Positions 23,701-33,612 of a DNA stretch of 64,000 nucleotides are shown piece after piece. Origin of the DNA: Xanthostigma xanthostigma (lineage: Eukaryota > Arthropoda > Insecta > Raphidioptera > Raphidiidae); NCBI GenBank assembly GCA_963575645.1, contig OY754465.1:38776401-38840400 (forward strand), given 5' to 3'. Positions within the stretch are counted from its first letter, which is position 1. The number at the start of each line of letters is the position of its first letter. The position numbers were made by a program, and so were the translations under genes. A model generated the notes under the pieces. The model was not told the origin of the DNA, ran no database searches, and saw only the letters and a list, made by a program, of their open reading frames with translations.

Positions 23701-24801
23701 ACACAAAAACTAATGATTTTTCTACACATAGAAAAAATTCACTTTGCAAGCTAAATTTTGATCAAAATTCATAGAAAAACATTGTTTCGAAGTGGAAACT
23801 GTACAAAAAACGATGCTAAATACGTGTATATACAGTTTAAGAAAAATATAGTTTTGATCAATTATTTTTCGAGCAAGATCGATTTAAAACTCTGCTATGC
23901 TTTTCATGTGGAGAATTATATATGTATTATTTAGGGATGTGACATTGAATGAAAAAAATCGATTACTTAATAATCGATTTTTTTAATTCGAATATAAATC
24001 GATTTAAAAAAAATCGATTTTAAAAGAAATAATCGATTTTTGTAGAAAAATCGATTTTTTCTATATAATAACAAAACTAAGAGAAAAATATTAACAGTTT
24101 ATAAGAATGAAAATCATTTAAAATGATAAGAATAATAATAATAAGCAAAATGACAACCTTATATTGATACAGTTTAGAATTGTTGAAACAATTTCTAGTA
24201 CAATTTGAAATTTTATTACAAATTACAATTTACAATAAAAATAAAACCAAACGATAAGAATGAAAAGTAAAATGACAAGTTTTTGGTATGAAAACTAAAA
24301 TCATGCTTCAAACTTTGAATTTAAAGAATCAAAAAACTAAAAAGAATCGTCTGTCGCACAAATGGCATTATTTACAAAAATCGATTAAAATGTGTAATTT
24401 TTATAATCGATTCATTAAAAATCGATTATTGTCATAAATAAAATCGATTACAAGAAATCGATTATAAGAAAAAAATAATCGATTAAAATAAAAATCGATT
24501 ATTTTTTCACATCCCTAGTATTATTATATTATGTATCTATTTGTTTTTGCGATAATGGCCTTAGTTGCTGATTCGCTTATTTTGTTTTTTAAAATAAAAA
24601 AATATATGTTCACAATCTAAAGTCATTTCCAAATCAGATTTTATGACAATCCTTTCTGCAACCAGCATAAGTTACATTAAGTAACGATCGAATCTGATAT
24701 ATTTTAGTTTTAATGACCGCAGATATTTAGAAGAATAACGATGCAAACTTTTCACTTTTCACTTGTACAGCTTTGTAATTCACTTTTTGATCACTCACCA
24801 T
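20750..24801 (-). CDS. TpnC: Troponin C, copy 2
   Basis: Coding exons on the minus strand: 24799-24801 (ATG only), 21993-22020, 21252-21515, 21004-21135 and 20750-20775. Lengths 3+28+264+132+26 give 150 residues, all phases matching copies 1 and 3. It starts [18 protein letters not shown]-hand loops: [13 protein letters not shown] (degenerate), [14 protein letters not shown] (intact), [15 protein letters not shown] (degenerate), [14 protein letters not shown] (intact). It ends EFMEVMTG and a TAA, shorter than the other copies. Splice sites are good throughout. Closest to copy 1 (shared MLGHx[24 protein letters not shown]). Intron 1 (2.8 kb) holds two hAT MITEs. Confidence 0.93.
23318..23677. 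mobile_element. hAT-type MITE in intron 1 of troponin C copy 2
   Basis: A 360-bp element with inverted termini CAGTGTTTTTCAACC and GGTTGAAAAACACTG. It is flanked by a perfect 8-bp duplication, ATCTAGAT (23310-23317 and 23678-23685). Just inside are GGTCGCGACCCCCTGGGG and a GGGGTCGCG-rich block near the other end. Target length and CA-TG termini place it in the hAT superfamily. No coding capacity. Confidence 0.92.
23932..24517. mobile_element. hAT-type MITE with AATCGATT arrays
   Basis: A 586-bp element with termini TAGGGATGTGA and TCACATCCCTA and a perfect 8-bp flanking duplication, GTATTATT (23924-23931 and 24518-24525). ATCGAT occurs 13 times, six in the first 125 bases and seven in the last 150, leaving the middle almost free of it. 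Such clustered palindromic subterminal motifs are typical of transposase binding sites. It sits only 254 bp from the previous MITE. Confidence 0.92.
24799..24801 (-). CDS. TpnC: Single-codon first coding exon of troponin C copy 2
   Basis: ATG followed directly by the consensus donor GTGAGTGATC. Joining to exon 2 (GAGGAT) in phase 0 gives M-EDLEK. Upstream on the minus strand, about 24873-24885, is GGTCAGTTGTG, which contains the arthropod initiator TCAGT and is a candidate transcription start about 75 bases before the ATG. Confidence 0.75.
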
Positions 24802-25426
24802 GATTATGGAATAAGATGATAGGACTAGATAAACAAAAATAAACAGTGACAGTGACAACTTAATTATCACAACTGACCGTTAAAAAGTTTTTTGATTAAC
24901 TTATAGATGATTAGTAAATAAAATAGAAGGCGATTTATTTGGAGGGGATAAATCATTAGAATTGTGTACACAGCATTGCAACATAGCAATTGCATTTCTT
25001 TGAATTAGGGATGAAACAATAACTTTTAATATCTACATGTCTTACCTAATAAGCTTACCTGATAACGATATCTCCACGCAGATAGCCTTAGCTGCCGAGC
25101 GTGCTGTATTAAAATTAAAAAAAAAATAGCGACATGCAACAGACGATGAATCTTCTCACCGCCTCAAGCTACTATAAACATTTGTCGCTACCAGAAATAT
25201 AAGTTTTTCTTGAAATGTATTTAAAAGAAAAAATACTTTGCAATAATTCATGTTCATAATTATATAAGCATGGGCGTTGACTTATGAACTATCATAGACT
25301 TTAAAACCCACGCTTTCATAATTATTTTTTCCCTTTTAGTGCCTACATTTCAATAAAAGCTTAGCTTTAAAAAGTTTTTTACTAATATAATATATTAGAT
25401 ACCGTGCCCATCGAGATAATTAATAA
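24802..25426. other. Upstream region of troponin C copy 2
   Basis: Expected to hold the 5' leader and promoter of copy 2. No other gene or repeat is recognised. Confidence 0.4.
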
Positions 25427-25499
25427 TAATAATAAAAATCGCAGGATTGTGGACAAAATAAAAAACTTTTTGTCCACAATCCTGCGATTTTTATTATTA
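25427..25499. repeat. Perfect 32-bp hairpin
   Basis: Arms 25427-25458 and 25468-25499 are exact reverse complements around a 9-base A-rich loop. The arm core is GCAGGATTGTGGACAAAA. No mismatch in 32 pairs, so either young or selected. It lies about 110 bases from a tRNA-Lys-derived sequence. Confidence 0.85.
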
Positions 25500-25611
25500 G
25501 TTTTTTACTAATATTATATTTGGCTCCTTTTAGTCTTCCAATTTTTCTACTAAAAAGGATATTTGATGCAATAACGTAAATATAATTAAAAAACAAAATA
25601 AAAATAAATTC

Positions 25612-25675
25612 GCATAACGTTGGACTTGAACCCACGACCCTGCGATTATGAGTCTCATGCTCTGCTTGCTAGTAG
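25612..25675 (-). pseudogene. tRNA-Lys-derived sequence, probably a SINE head
   Basis: Read on the minus strand: AGCAGAGCATGAGACTCATA, then a segment matching the variable loop and T arm of lysine tRNA, GGTCGTGGGTTCAAGTCC, then AACGTTATGCG. The anticodon position reads CAT where lysine tRNA has CTT. The 5' acceptor and D arm are degenerate. Not a working tRNA; the box-B region is well kept, as in tRNA-derived SINEs. Confidence 0.65.
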
Positions 25676-26033
25676 TTTGATATTACTATATACCAGTCTC
25701 ACGTTCATTCATTAATAAAAAAAACAAACATATTAATTTTTTTAAATTAATTCATGTTTAATTATAAAAACTATTGATTCATGTTTTGCCATCTGAAATG
25801 GAGAACATATGTATGTACAAAATTTCAACTTTATCGGTTAATGGTAAGTGGGTGAAAAATCAGTCGCAAAATTTGAAATAAATGCAGAGAAAATATACGG
25901 AACATGAATTTAAATAAAATTAAAAGAAAATAATTTCAAATCCTCAGAGATAAGGATGAGGTTATGTCACTGACCTTTCGGAATTCAACAATAGTTGCTT
26001 AAAGCTTGAAAGAAAGTATAATAATTAATAAAA
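25676..26033. other. No gene seen
   Basis: AT-rich spacer between the tRNA-derived sequence and the hairpin repeat. Confidence 0.4.
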
Positions 26034-26645
26034 AATATAGTTTAAAAAAAACTAAAAAACACGCTTTATATCGGACTAAAAAGTAAAAAATAATTGTTTT
26101 AAAATAAGCTTAAAAAGCGTGGGGCGCTTTGTTCCACATTTTCGTACATCGAGCGCCCAACGCTTTTTAAGCTTATTTTAAAACAATTATTTTTTACTTT
26201 TTAGTCCGATATAAAGCGTGTTTTTTAGTTTTTTTTAAACTATATTTTATTTTTCACTTTTTAGTTTGAGGATCTATAAAAGAATTTATTAATCCTGGGG
26301 GTCCTAATAAGGATAATGGGAAACTGTTATCAAATTATTGCATTGTCATCGGTCCTTGATACGTATGCAAAGTTTCAAATTAATCAGACTTCGGGAAATT
26401 GGTGAAAATTATGCTCAAAGATTTAAAAGAATTTATTAATCCTGGGGGTCCTAATAAGGATAATGGGAAACTGTTATCAAATTATTGCATTGTCATCGGT
26501 CCTTGATACGTATGCAAAGTTTCAAATTAATCAGACTTCGGGAAATTGGTGAAAATTATGCTCAAAGATTCCGTTACGGACATACATACATAGTTAGTTA
26601 CATACATAGTTACAACCCAAACTAATATAAAGCGTTTAAAAATAT
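26034..26645 (+). repeat. Hairpin-bearing repeat, copy 1, with internal 147-bp duplication
   Basis: The first part is a long hairpin: 26034-26129 pairs almost perfectly with 26152-26250, with about 22 unpaired bases between. Next comes a 147-bp unit repeated twice (from 26281 and from 26428), starting AGAATTTATTAATCCTGGGG. It ends with CATACATAC/TAGTTACATA repeats and ACAACCCAAACTAATATAAA. The same arrangement, with a single 147-bp unit, is found in reverse orientation at 60745-61204. No coding frame. Confidence 0.85.
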
Positions 26646-27640
26646 ATATATTGAATTTCAAAGAAAATCACTACATCTAACTAAGCTTAAGCATTCAAGG
26701 TTTTCAGTTTTGGAATTTGTCTAAGCTAGATTTTAGAAATAACGAAATTTTATCAAGCTTATTTCTACTTGAATCCAGTAAATATCGCCTAAGCAACCCT
26801 AAAAATATATCACTCCAAACTGGTGTTCATAACTGACCTTGCTACAAAACAGCTTCTAAAATATGGTTGTTACCATTAATTTTCTTATTGGTGAAAAAAA
26901 TCTATCAATAACTGTATTTTTCCTGTTTTTTTTTTTTAATTTTTTAATTAATAATTAACCTTTTCATTTGTTGTTATTGCAGAATATGTTTAAAAACTAA
27001 TGTATAATTTTTTTTCAGGCTCAAAACCTACTTGTGATCCTTTGGTAAATTAGTCTACTATATTTTTGTGACATTTTAGTGAGTACTCTAAGAAAATAGA
27101 AATTATCGACTTATCATTAAGACTTCGGATTATTTAAATAATTATGATTTCACTTAATTTTAAATAAGGGATATTATGAAAACGGTCAAGATCGTTGGAG
27201 AATCGCGTCTAAAGAAGTTTCATTTCAAAATGAATTATTTTGTATCGTAGGCTCCAAACTATATTAAGTGCAAATATTTTACCCATCCTTATCAAATTGA
27301 ACTTGGTGACACACCAGCAATACTTACAAATAGTAACTGTTCGATTTATAATCGATTATAAATTTATAATCTGATCTAGACCTTGCTGCAGCTTAAGTCC
27401 ACTACATCCCAGAAATTGTTTCGTAGTTGTTTTCTAAAAGTCTGAAGCTTCAAGGTCATTTTGTGAGGAAGGACGAGATGTATAAACTGACGGATTTCTG
27501 TAACAGCATGAAACTTTGAAGATGCAAATCCTTGGTTTAAAAATACAAATACCTACTTTTTGCGAATCCGGAATATTTAAACAGATGCAACCTGTAAATG
27601 AGAAGAATCTTATATCTTAAAAAAATATATCACCCTATTC
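26646..27640. other. No gene seen
   Basis: AT-rich sequence without a recognised gene or bounded repeat. Confidence 0.4.
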
Positions 27641-28221
27641 ATGTTGCACCAATCGGGTCGTTTTTCTGTTCCGTTTTTATACTGACCATGGCGCATATAT
27701 TTAAAAAAACTCGGGTCGCAGTGCAAAACTCTGCCGACAATATAGTGTATTTGCTTTTATAAGCAGTGTGCCTCTATTGTATGAACCTAACTTTGTTTTT
27801 GGACAAAATAAAAAAAAATTACACCTTAATACACCCCTTAAAACAAAATTTTTTTACCTAACTTCAATATTACATATCAATCCAACATCTGCACCAAATT
27901 AAATACACCATTCAATATGTAAATCCATACCCACAAACTAGCGTTTTCATAAAATTTGTAAGTCCGGTCCTGTCGGGCCGATTTTAATAAAATTTTGGTA
28001 GCACATTTTTATCATTACTAAAGGGTTAAATTTCAATTTTGAAACGATTCGAAGAAATTTTTGGGTATTTTTGGGCCCAAAAATATTTTCAACCCCTAAA
28101 ACCCACCCCTTAAGTGGCCCGATTGGGCCCATTTTAAATAGGCTTCGTGCGGTGATGGATTTCAATATGTGGTCCAAATTTCGTTAAAATCAATTAACTC
28201 CTTCGAAAGTTATAGCCCGCA
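27641..28221 (+). repeat. Dispersed repeat related to 59230-60210
   Basis: Two blocks are shared in the same orientation: CTGCCGACAATATA with its surroundings (27730 and 59300), and TTCGTGCGGTGATGGATTTC (28142 and 60120). It ends directly in the (TA)n tract after CGCACACATA. Origin unknown. Confidence 0.6.
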
Positions 28222-28224
28222 CAC

Positions 28225-28318
<94 letters not shown>
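28222..28318. repeat. (TA)n microsatellite, left
   Basis: About 95 bases of nearly pure TA. A matching tract at 31980-32056 brackets the next 3.7 kb. Confidence 0.95.
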
Positions 28319-28320
<2 letters not shown>

Positions 28321-29344
28321 CATCCCGGTATCAATTTGACAACCTTTCATAAAACCGTTATTGGAGAGCCACTGGAAATACTGATTTTATTTATATATAC
28401 ATTCATGTATATTAAACAAATGTAATATGTCACTACAGATTTGACTTTATTTTCCAAAAAAAAAAAATTCGAAAATTTTATTTTACTATCAATGTGACGA
28501 CAGTTCAAACTGCGGTTATCCGAAGACCGATATATACAAAAATTTTCAGCTTTGTATCATTAGGAAAGCCAATTCGTATATTTTTGTCATATACCATAAT
28601 CAATACGAAAACCAGCAGTGTTGCCTAATTGTTTTAAGATCTGGTAACGTATACATGCATTACATTATTGTACATATAGCATTATTAAGACGGCCGATGT
28701 ACATAATAATATAGTAGGTACGTGTTATAATCAATTTGAGAATAAAAAAAATCATATTGATTTTTCTTAGAAGCATCAAATTATTTTAATTCATAATGAT
28801 GGCCGTAGTAATATGTGTTAATATATGAAAGAGGGGAGTATGTTACAAACATAAAACACATTTTATAATTATTTTTTTTTTCAATTAACGAAAAGGAAAT
28901 TTACTTTGATTGAAGAACAATTGAAAAAATAAGTTTAACCAGTATTGTGGCCAACGTTTCGTAAGATGTATTTTATCCTCACTTCCTCGATGCAAATTAT
29001 GAGTTTCTACAATATTTATTATTTAAAAATATTATGAAAACAGTTTTTTTTAATTAAAATTTGTCGTGTCCAATATGAAATAAATAATTACTCTGATTAC
29101 CTATATATAGGTATATTATAAATCCAAGCATCAATATGACGGCCATACATTGTCAATTTACCATCAATATGAATGCCGTGTCCATATATTATATGGCCGT
29201 CAAATGGAAGGCTATGTCATTTTTTTCCCAGAGGCTAGAATTACCGAAAAAAACAGGTACACGAAAATTTATTTTGACGGACACAAATTTTAATTAAACA
29301 AAAACTGTTTTAATGACATTTTAAAATCAGAAATCTTTTAAAAA

Positions 29345-29700
29345 TTCATAACTAATGATCATGTATAAAAAACCCGTACAATTTATCATCTTTAAACTTG
29401 CTTTGAGGCCCTGAGGATGAAAATATATTTTTCGAAACGTTGGCAACAAGAAATACACTGGTAAAGATTCTTTTCTTAATTATTCCTCAACCAAAATCAA
29501 TTTCATTCAAACATTCAAACAGCCAGCATAATATCATAGAACTAAAGTTTATATATTCAGCTATTGTTCACCTTTAAATAGGAAGAGGTGACTTGTAAAG
29601 CACGTTTCGAAAAATGTATTTTCATCCTCAGGGCCTCAATGCAAGTTAGAAGATGATAAATTGTACAGGGTTTTTTATACATGATCAATTAATTATGAAT
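29345..29700. repeat. Inverted repeat with hammerhead-like motifs
   Basis: 29345-29447 and 29600-29695 are reverse complements over about 95 bp, sharing CCTGAGGATGAAAATA, TTTTTCGAAACGT and a TTTTTTATACATGATCA-type end. CTGAGGAT, then a stem of GAAAA with TTTTC, then GAAAC gives the order of a hammerhead core with one extra base before the stem. A further relative is at 28950-28985. Confidence 0.6.
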
Positions 29701-30528
29701 ATTTACAAGATTTATTATTTAAAAATAATATTATTTTTTTTTTTAAATAAAATTGTTGTGTCCAATATGGAGTAAGCAATTATTCGGATATATTATTTAA
29801 AAGTTTTATTTTTTTTTTTAATTAAATTTTGTTGTGTCCAATATGAAATAAAAAATTACTATGAAATGTATACATCTATGTATATTTAAATCCAACCATC
29901 AACATGACGGCCAGACATTATCAATTTATCATCAATATGAAGGCCGTGTGCATATGACAACCATATATAGCCGTCAAATGGAAGGCCATGTAATTTTTTT
30001 CAGAGGCTAGAATTACCGAAATAAGCCGGTACACGAAAATTTATTTTGACAGATAGGTACAACAAATTTTAATTAAAAAAAAACTGTTTTAATGATATTA
30101 TTAAAAATCAGTGCATTTTAATAAAAGCAAAAAAAAAATCACTAATATTTTAATTTGTATAGTGCAAACAGACATGACTAGATTTTTTTCAAAAATACGT
30201 TTTTAGATTCGAAGGATCCTAAAACAAAAAAATATTGTAAAGTTTCTAAATGTGAATTTTGATCTAAATTAGAAATATTCCCCACGTGTGGAGTTGAAAT
30301 ATGGTAAAAATCGTTTTAAAGATTACAAAATTTAAATCAGATAACAAATTGATGGATTCTTTTCTTTCTTATAGACTAAACGTACCTCTCGGGTTCACCC
30401 GGGTTATAGTTTATAATTAGTTTATAGTTTATACGTTACAAACTCACTTCGCTCGTTTGTTCTAATTTATAATTACTAATACGTTATATACTCGCTTTGA
30501 TCGAATTTATAATTAACTGCACCGCGAC

Positions 30529-30932
30529 CAGCGCCGGCCCTAGGGTAGAGCGAGAGGTGCGGTCGATCTAGGCGCCAAGTCGTAAGGGGCGCCAAAATGA
30601 CAATTGCGAAAAACAATTTCTTTTAACTATCTTATTACAACGCCTACATAGGTAACCGATTCTATTATTTAGTGACTGATTGAAATCAACATCAAATATT
30701 AATTTAAATATATAGCGGTAAGAACTTTGTTCATGTTAAAGAAGAAGGACTAATTAGAGCATTTAATTGAATTGAAATCCAATAAGTGTTTATTTATACA
30801 ATAAAAAATATTTTCTCAAAAGTTGGTAATTATCATTTATTTAACATAGGCTGAAATACAATTTTTTATGTAATGTGAAAGCGTCCAAAGACAGTCTTGC
30901 TCTACCCTGATCAAGGGCTATAGCTGGCGCTG
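30529..30932. mobile_element. hAT-type MITE inside the TA-flanked complex
   Basis: A 404-bp element starting CAGCGCCGGCCCTAGGG and ending GGGCTATAGCTGGCGCTG. It has a perfect 8-bp duplication, ACCGCGAC (30521-30528 and 30933-30940). Inside, GGTAGAGC near the left pairs with GCTCTACC near the right. Typical hAT termini. Confidence 0.92.
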
Positions 30933-31979
30933 ACCGCGACTTATCTGTATTATTGGGTATTACACACCGTTTTTGACAAAAAATGATTACAAATCAACTT
31001 GGAATCTATTCGATTAGTACGCGTACGAGTCTGGCCAAACAGGTACCTACTCTAAATTTAAACATTCCTCAGATAGGTATCAACTGGTAATAACCGTATT
31101 AAAATCTGTTCAGTATAGCAAAATCAATCCAGTTTTTACCCGGACAACGCCGGGGCCGATAGTTAAAACCGCATTCATATCCGTTCAGATTAGTTGGCAA
31201 AATTTCCATTAATACTTTAATAATAATAATTTCAATTTTAAAAGGTTTTCAGTGATTGAACACTCAGTTCTTCATCCTCAGAGAACCACATAATATTTAT
31301 TTATTGTTCGTGGAAACACACATGTTTCTACAAAATTACTTTCGTTAGCGAAAGCTACAGTTTTCAGGCACTAATAAGTCCGTTTGTAGAATTGGGGTGA
31401 AAATCACAGATTACCTAATTATTATAAAACTAACTTTATATTGATAACATATAACAATTTAGAAAAGCTTACTTAGGTATTTCTTAGGATTTAGGAAAAA
31501 TACGATCAAACATCTTGCATCCTTCAGTAGGTACTGTTATAACTGAGCGGTAGTGGTACTGATGTACAAATGAAAGTATGTTGTTTAAAACTATATAATA
31601 TACTCTTCAAATGTCAATTTCTTATGTAGCAGCCGAAAAACACGATGATAAAATGCACAACATGCTGCTTGCTGTGTTGCCAATTGTTCGGCCGTTAAAC
31701 AATCGACAACATGAAAGAAAATATACAACAAAATATACAGCGCTACTAGCGCCGCAACTGAAGGTGAAAAAAGTGATGAACTAAAAATATACAAAACTTT
31801 CATCTACCCTACAATTTGACAACAAAATGAATTTTCGTGTATCGACTTATTTCATTGTTTCTAGCCTCTGGGCAAAAAATTACATGGCAGTCTATTTGAC
31901 GGCCATATATGGCCGTCGTATGCACACGGCTTTCGTATTGATGGCAAATTGACAATGTACGGTCGTCATATTGATGGTA

Positions 31980-32056
<77 letters not shown>
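31980..32056. repeat. (AT)n microsatellite, right
   Basis: About 75 bases of pure AT alternation; the Tyr-Ile runs predicted on both strands come from this tract and are not protein. Confidence 0.95.
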
Positions 32057-33558
32057 TAAACATACTTTTCCAAAAATGGTGCCAAACTTCTTAGAAAGTT
32101 ATGAAACGTCGAGAAATTTTGGTCCGACCCCTAGGTCCCGCCATCAGACCGACGCCAATAGTGTAAGTGCCTTATGGCAAATACACTAATAAATACTCTT
32201 TGGCGCCCTTTATTTCTTATTATTACCTATAACATTTTGTCCGAAGCTCGAAGGCAAAAACAATTTTTCAGAGAAGAAACATACACCTACCATATCAGGA
32301 TTGTAAAAATATTGTACATTAGTAAAACTTATCGTGTCTCTTAAAATGAATAATTGTTAATATGAGATGTTCCATATATTATTGAATTATCGTACAAAAT
32401 TTCCTTGTTATGTTTTTTTCAGTGTAAGCATTACATAAATATATCGAAATATTAAATATTAAAATATAGGCATATGGCGTATCGTCGGTGGAGTCGCTAT
32501 TCTGAGTGTGAAAAGTAAACATTAATGTTTCTATGGAAACAAATTACACGAACGTATAGTAAAATAGACAGCTGTCAAACAATTTCGATGGAGTGACGTC
32601 ACTTTCCGTTGATTGCTGTTTTAATAAACCTTTCAATATTGCATTTTTCATGTCATTTGCTGTTTAAATATTAACATAATTTCGATTTATAAGTTTTATT
32701 TATATTTTTTATTATATATAATTATAAAACTGAATTTTGAATTCATACTATACAATAGTTAATTGATGAAAAATAATGAAAATAATCACAAATCATACGT
32801 TTATTAATTACGTTTTCTCTTGCTTTGTGGTGGCGTTATTCTTTCTTAATTTATTAATTTGTGGGTCAAGGCCCCGCGCTTTTAGTCCTGCGGCTCTAGG
32901 CGACAATCCGCGTGACTTCTCTCTAAAGCCGGCACCGTATTAGAAAAAATCATCGCATCGGTCATATTTGACATTCGGCCTTGACAACGGCAGCCGAATC
33001 AGCGTATGCGGTGAACTTTAGAAAAAAAACCTATTCGCACGTCATATGATCAACTTGAAGACAATTCGAAAAGCTTCTTCAGTAGAGTTTACGTAGAACC
33101 ATTTCATATTTATAATTTTAGAAGATTCGGACTGAAAACACGATCGGGAGCGTGTAACAAAGTTTTAAACGGGAGATAAAGAGCTCTGCATCTCTTAAAA
33201 AAATCATTAATTATAAAACGTTTACTACAGTAATTAGGTATTATTTTTTGACGAAGTCGATAGAGTTTATTTGATCGTGGAGTTTTTCTATCTATTATTC
33301 TAGTTGATAGGATTTTAACAAAAATTAAAACAAAATATAAGAAACAAATTTATTTGTGATATTTGCATACATATCTGTGTCGGGTTCAAGTTTAAGTTTT
33401 TAAAGAAGAAAAAAGACTGCAATGTTTGGAATAATGTTTATCGTTATGAAAAATATTTTATCACATTGTCAACAAAAATATGAATACAAAAATACCCTTT
33501 ATAAAAGTATTTTTTATATATTATTATTATATGTACAAATCATGTATAACATGGTTCT
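32057..33558. other. No gene seen
   Basis: AT-rich spacer downstream of troponin C copy 3. Positions 32870-33010 are GC-richer (CCCCGCGC, AGCCGGCACCG), resembling eroded DNA-transposon sequence, but no ends can be paired. Confidence 0.4.
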
Positions 33559-33564
33559 TTTATT
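33559..33564 (-). terminator. Likely polyadenylation signal of troponin C copy 3
   Basis: AATAAA on the minus strand about 50 bases downstream of the stop codon. Confidence 0.5.
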
Positions 33565-33612
33565 GAAAAGAAATTTAATTAAAATATTTGATTTTCCTAA
33601 AAGTCTTGTTAT

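Larger units (their letters stand above)
28320..31979. mobile_element. TA-flanked repeat complex, probably a large non-autonomous element
   Basis: Both ends abut (TA)n tracts, and the ends are weakly inverted: ATCAATTTGACAACC near the left, and GTCATATTGATGGTAGG at the right. The motif ATCAATATGACGGCC recurs at about 29130 and 29893, and inverted near 31955. Large internal repeats share the order CCGTGTGCATAT, GGCCGTCAAATGGAAGGC, CAGAGGCTAGAATTACCGAA (29160-29330, 29935-30110, inverted at 31810-31930). No long open frame exists. A hAT MITE sits inside at 30529-30932. The whole may be one element or a nest of several; the boundaries are inferred. Confidence 0.55.

Noticed and set aside
31809-32189. 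Open frames with long Tyr-Ile runs on both strands
   Set aside because: Produced by the (AT)n microsatellite; no start context or conserved domain.
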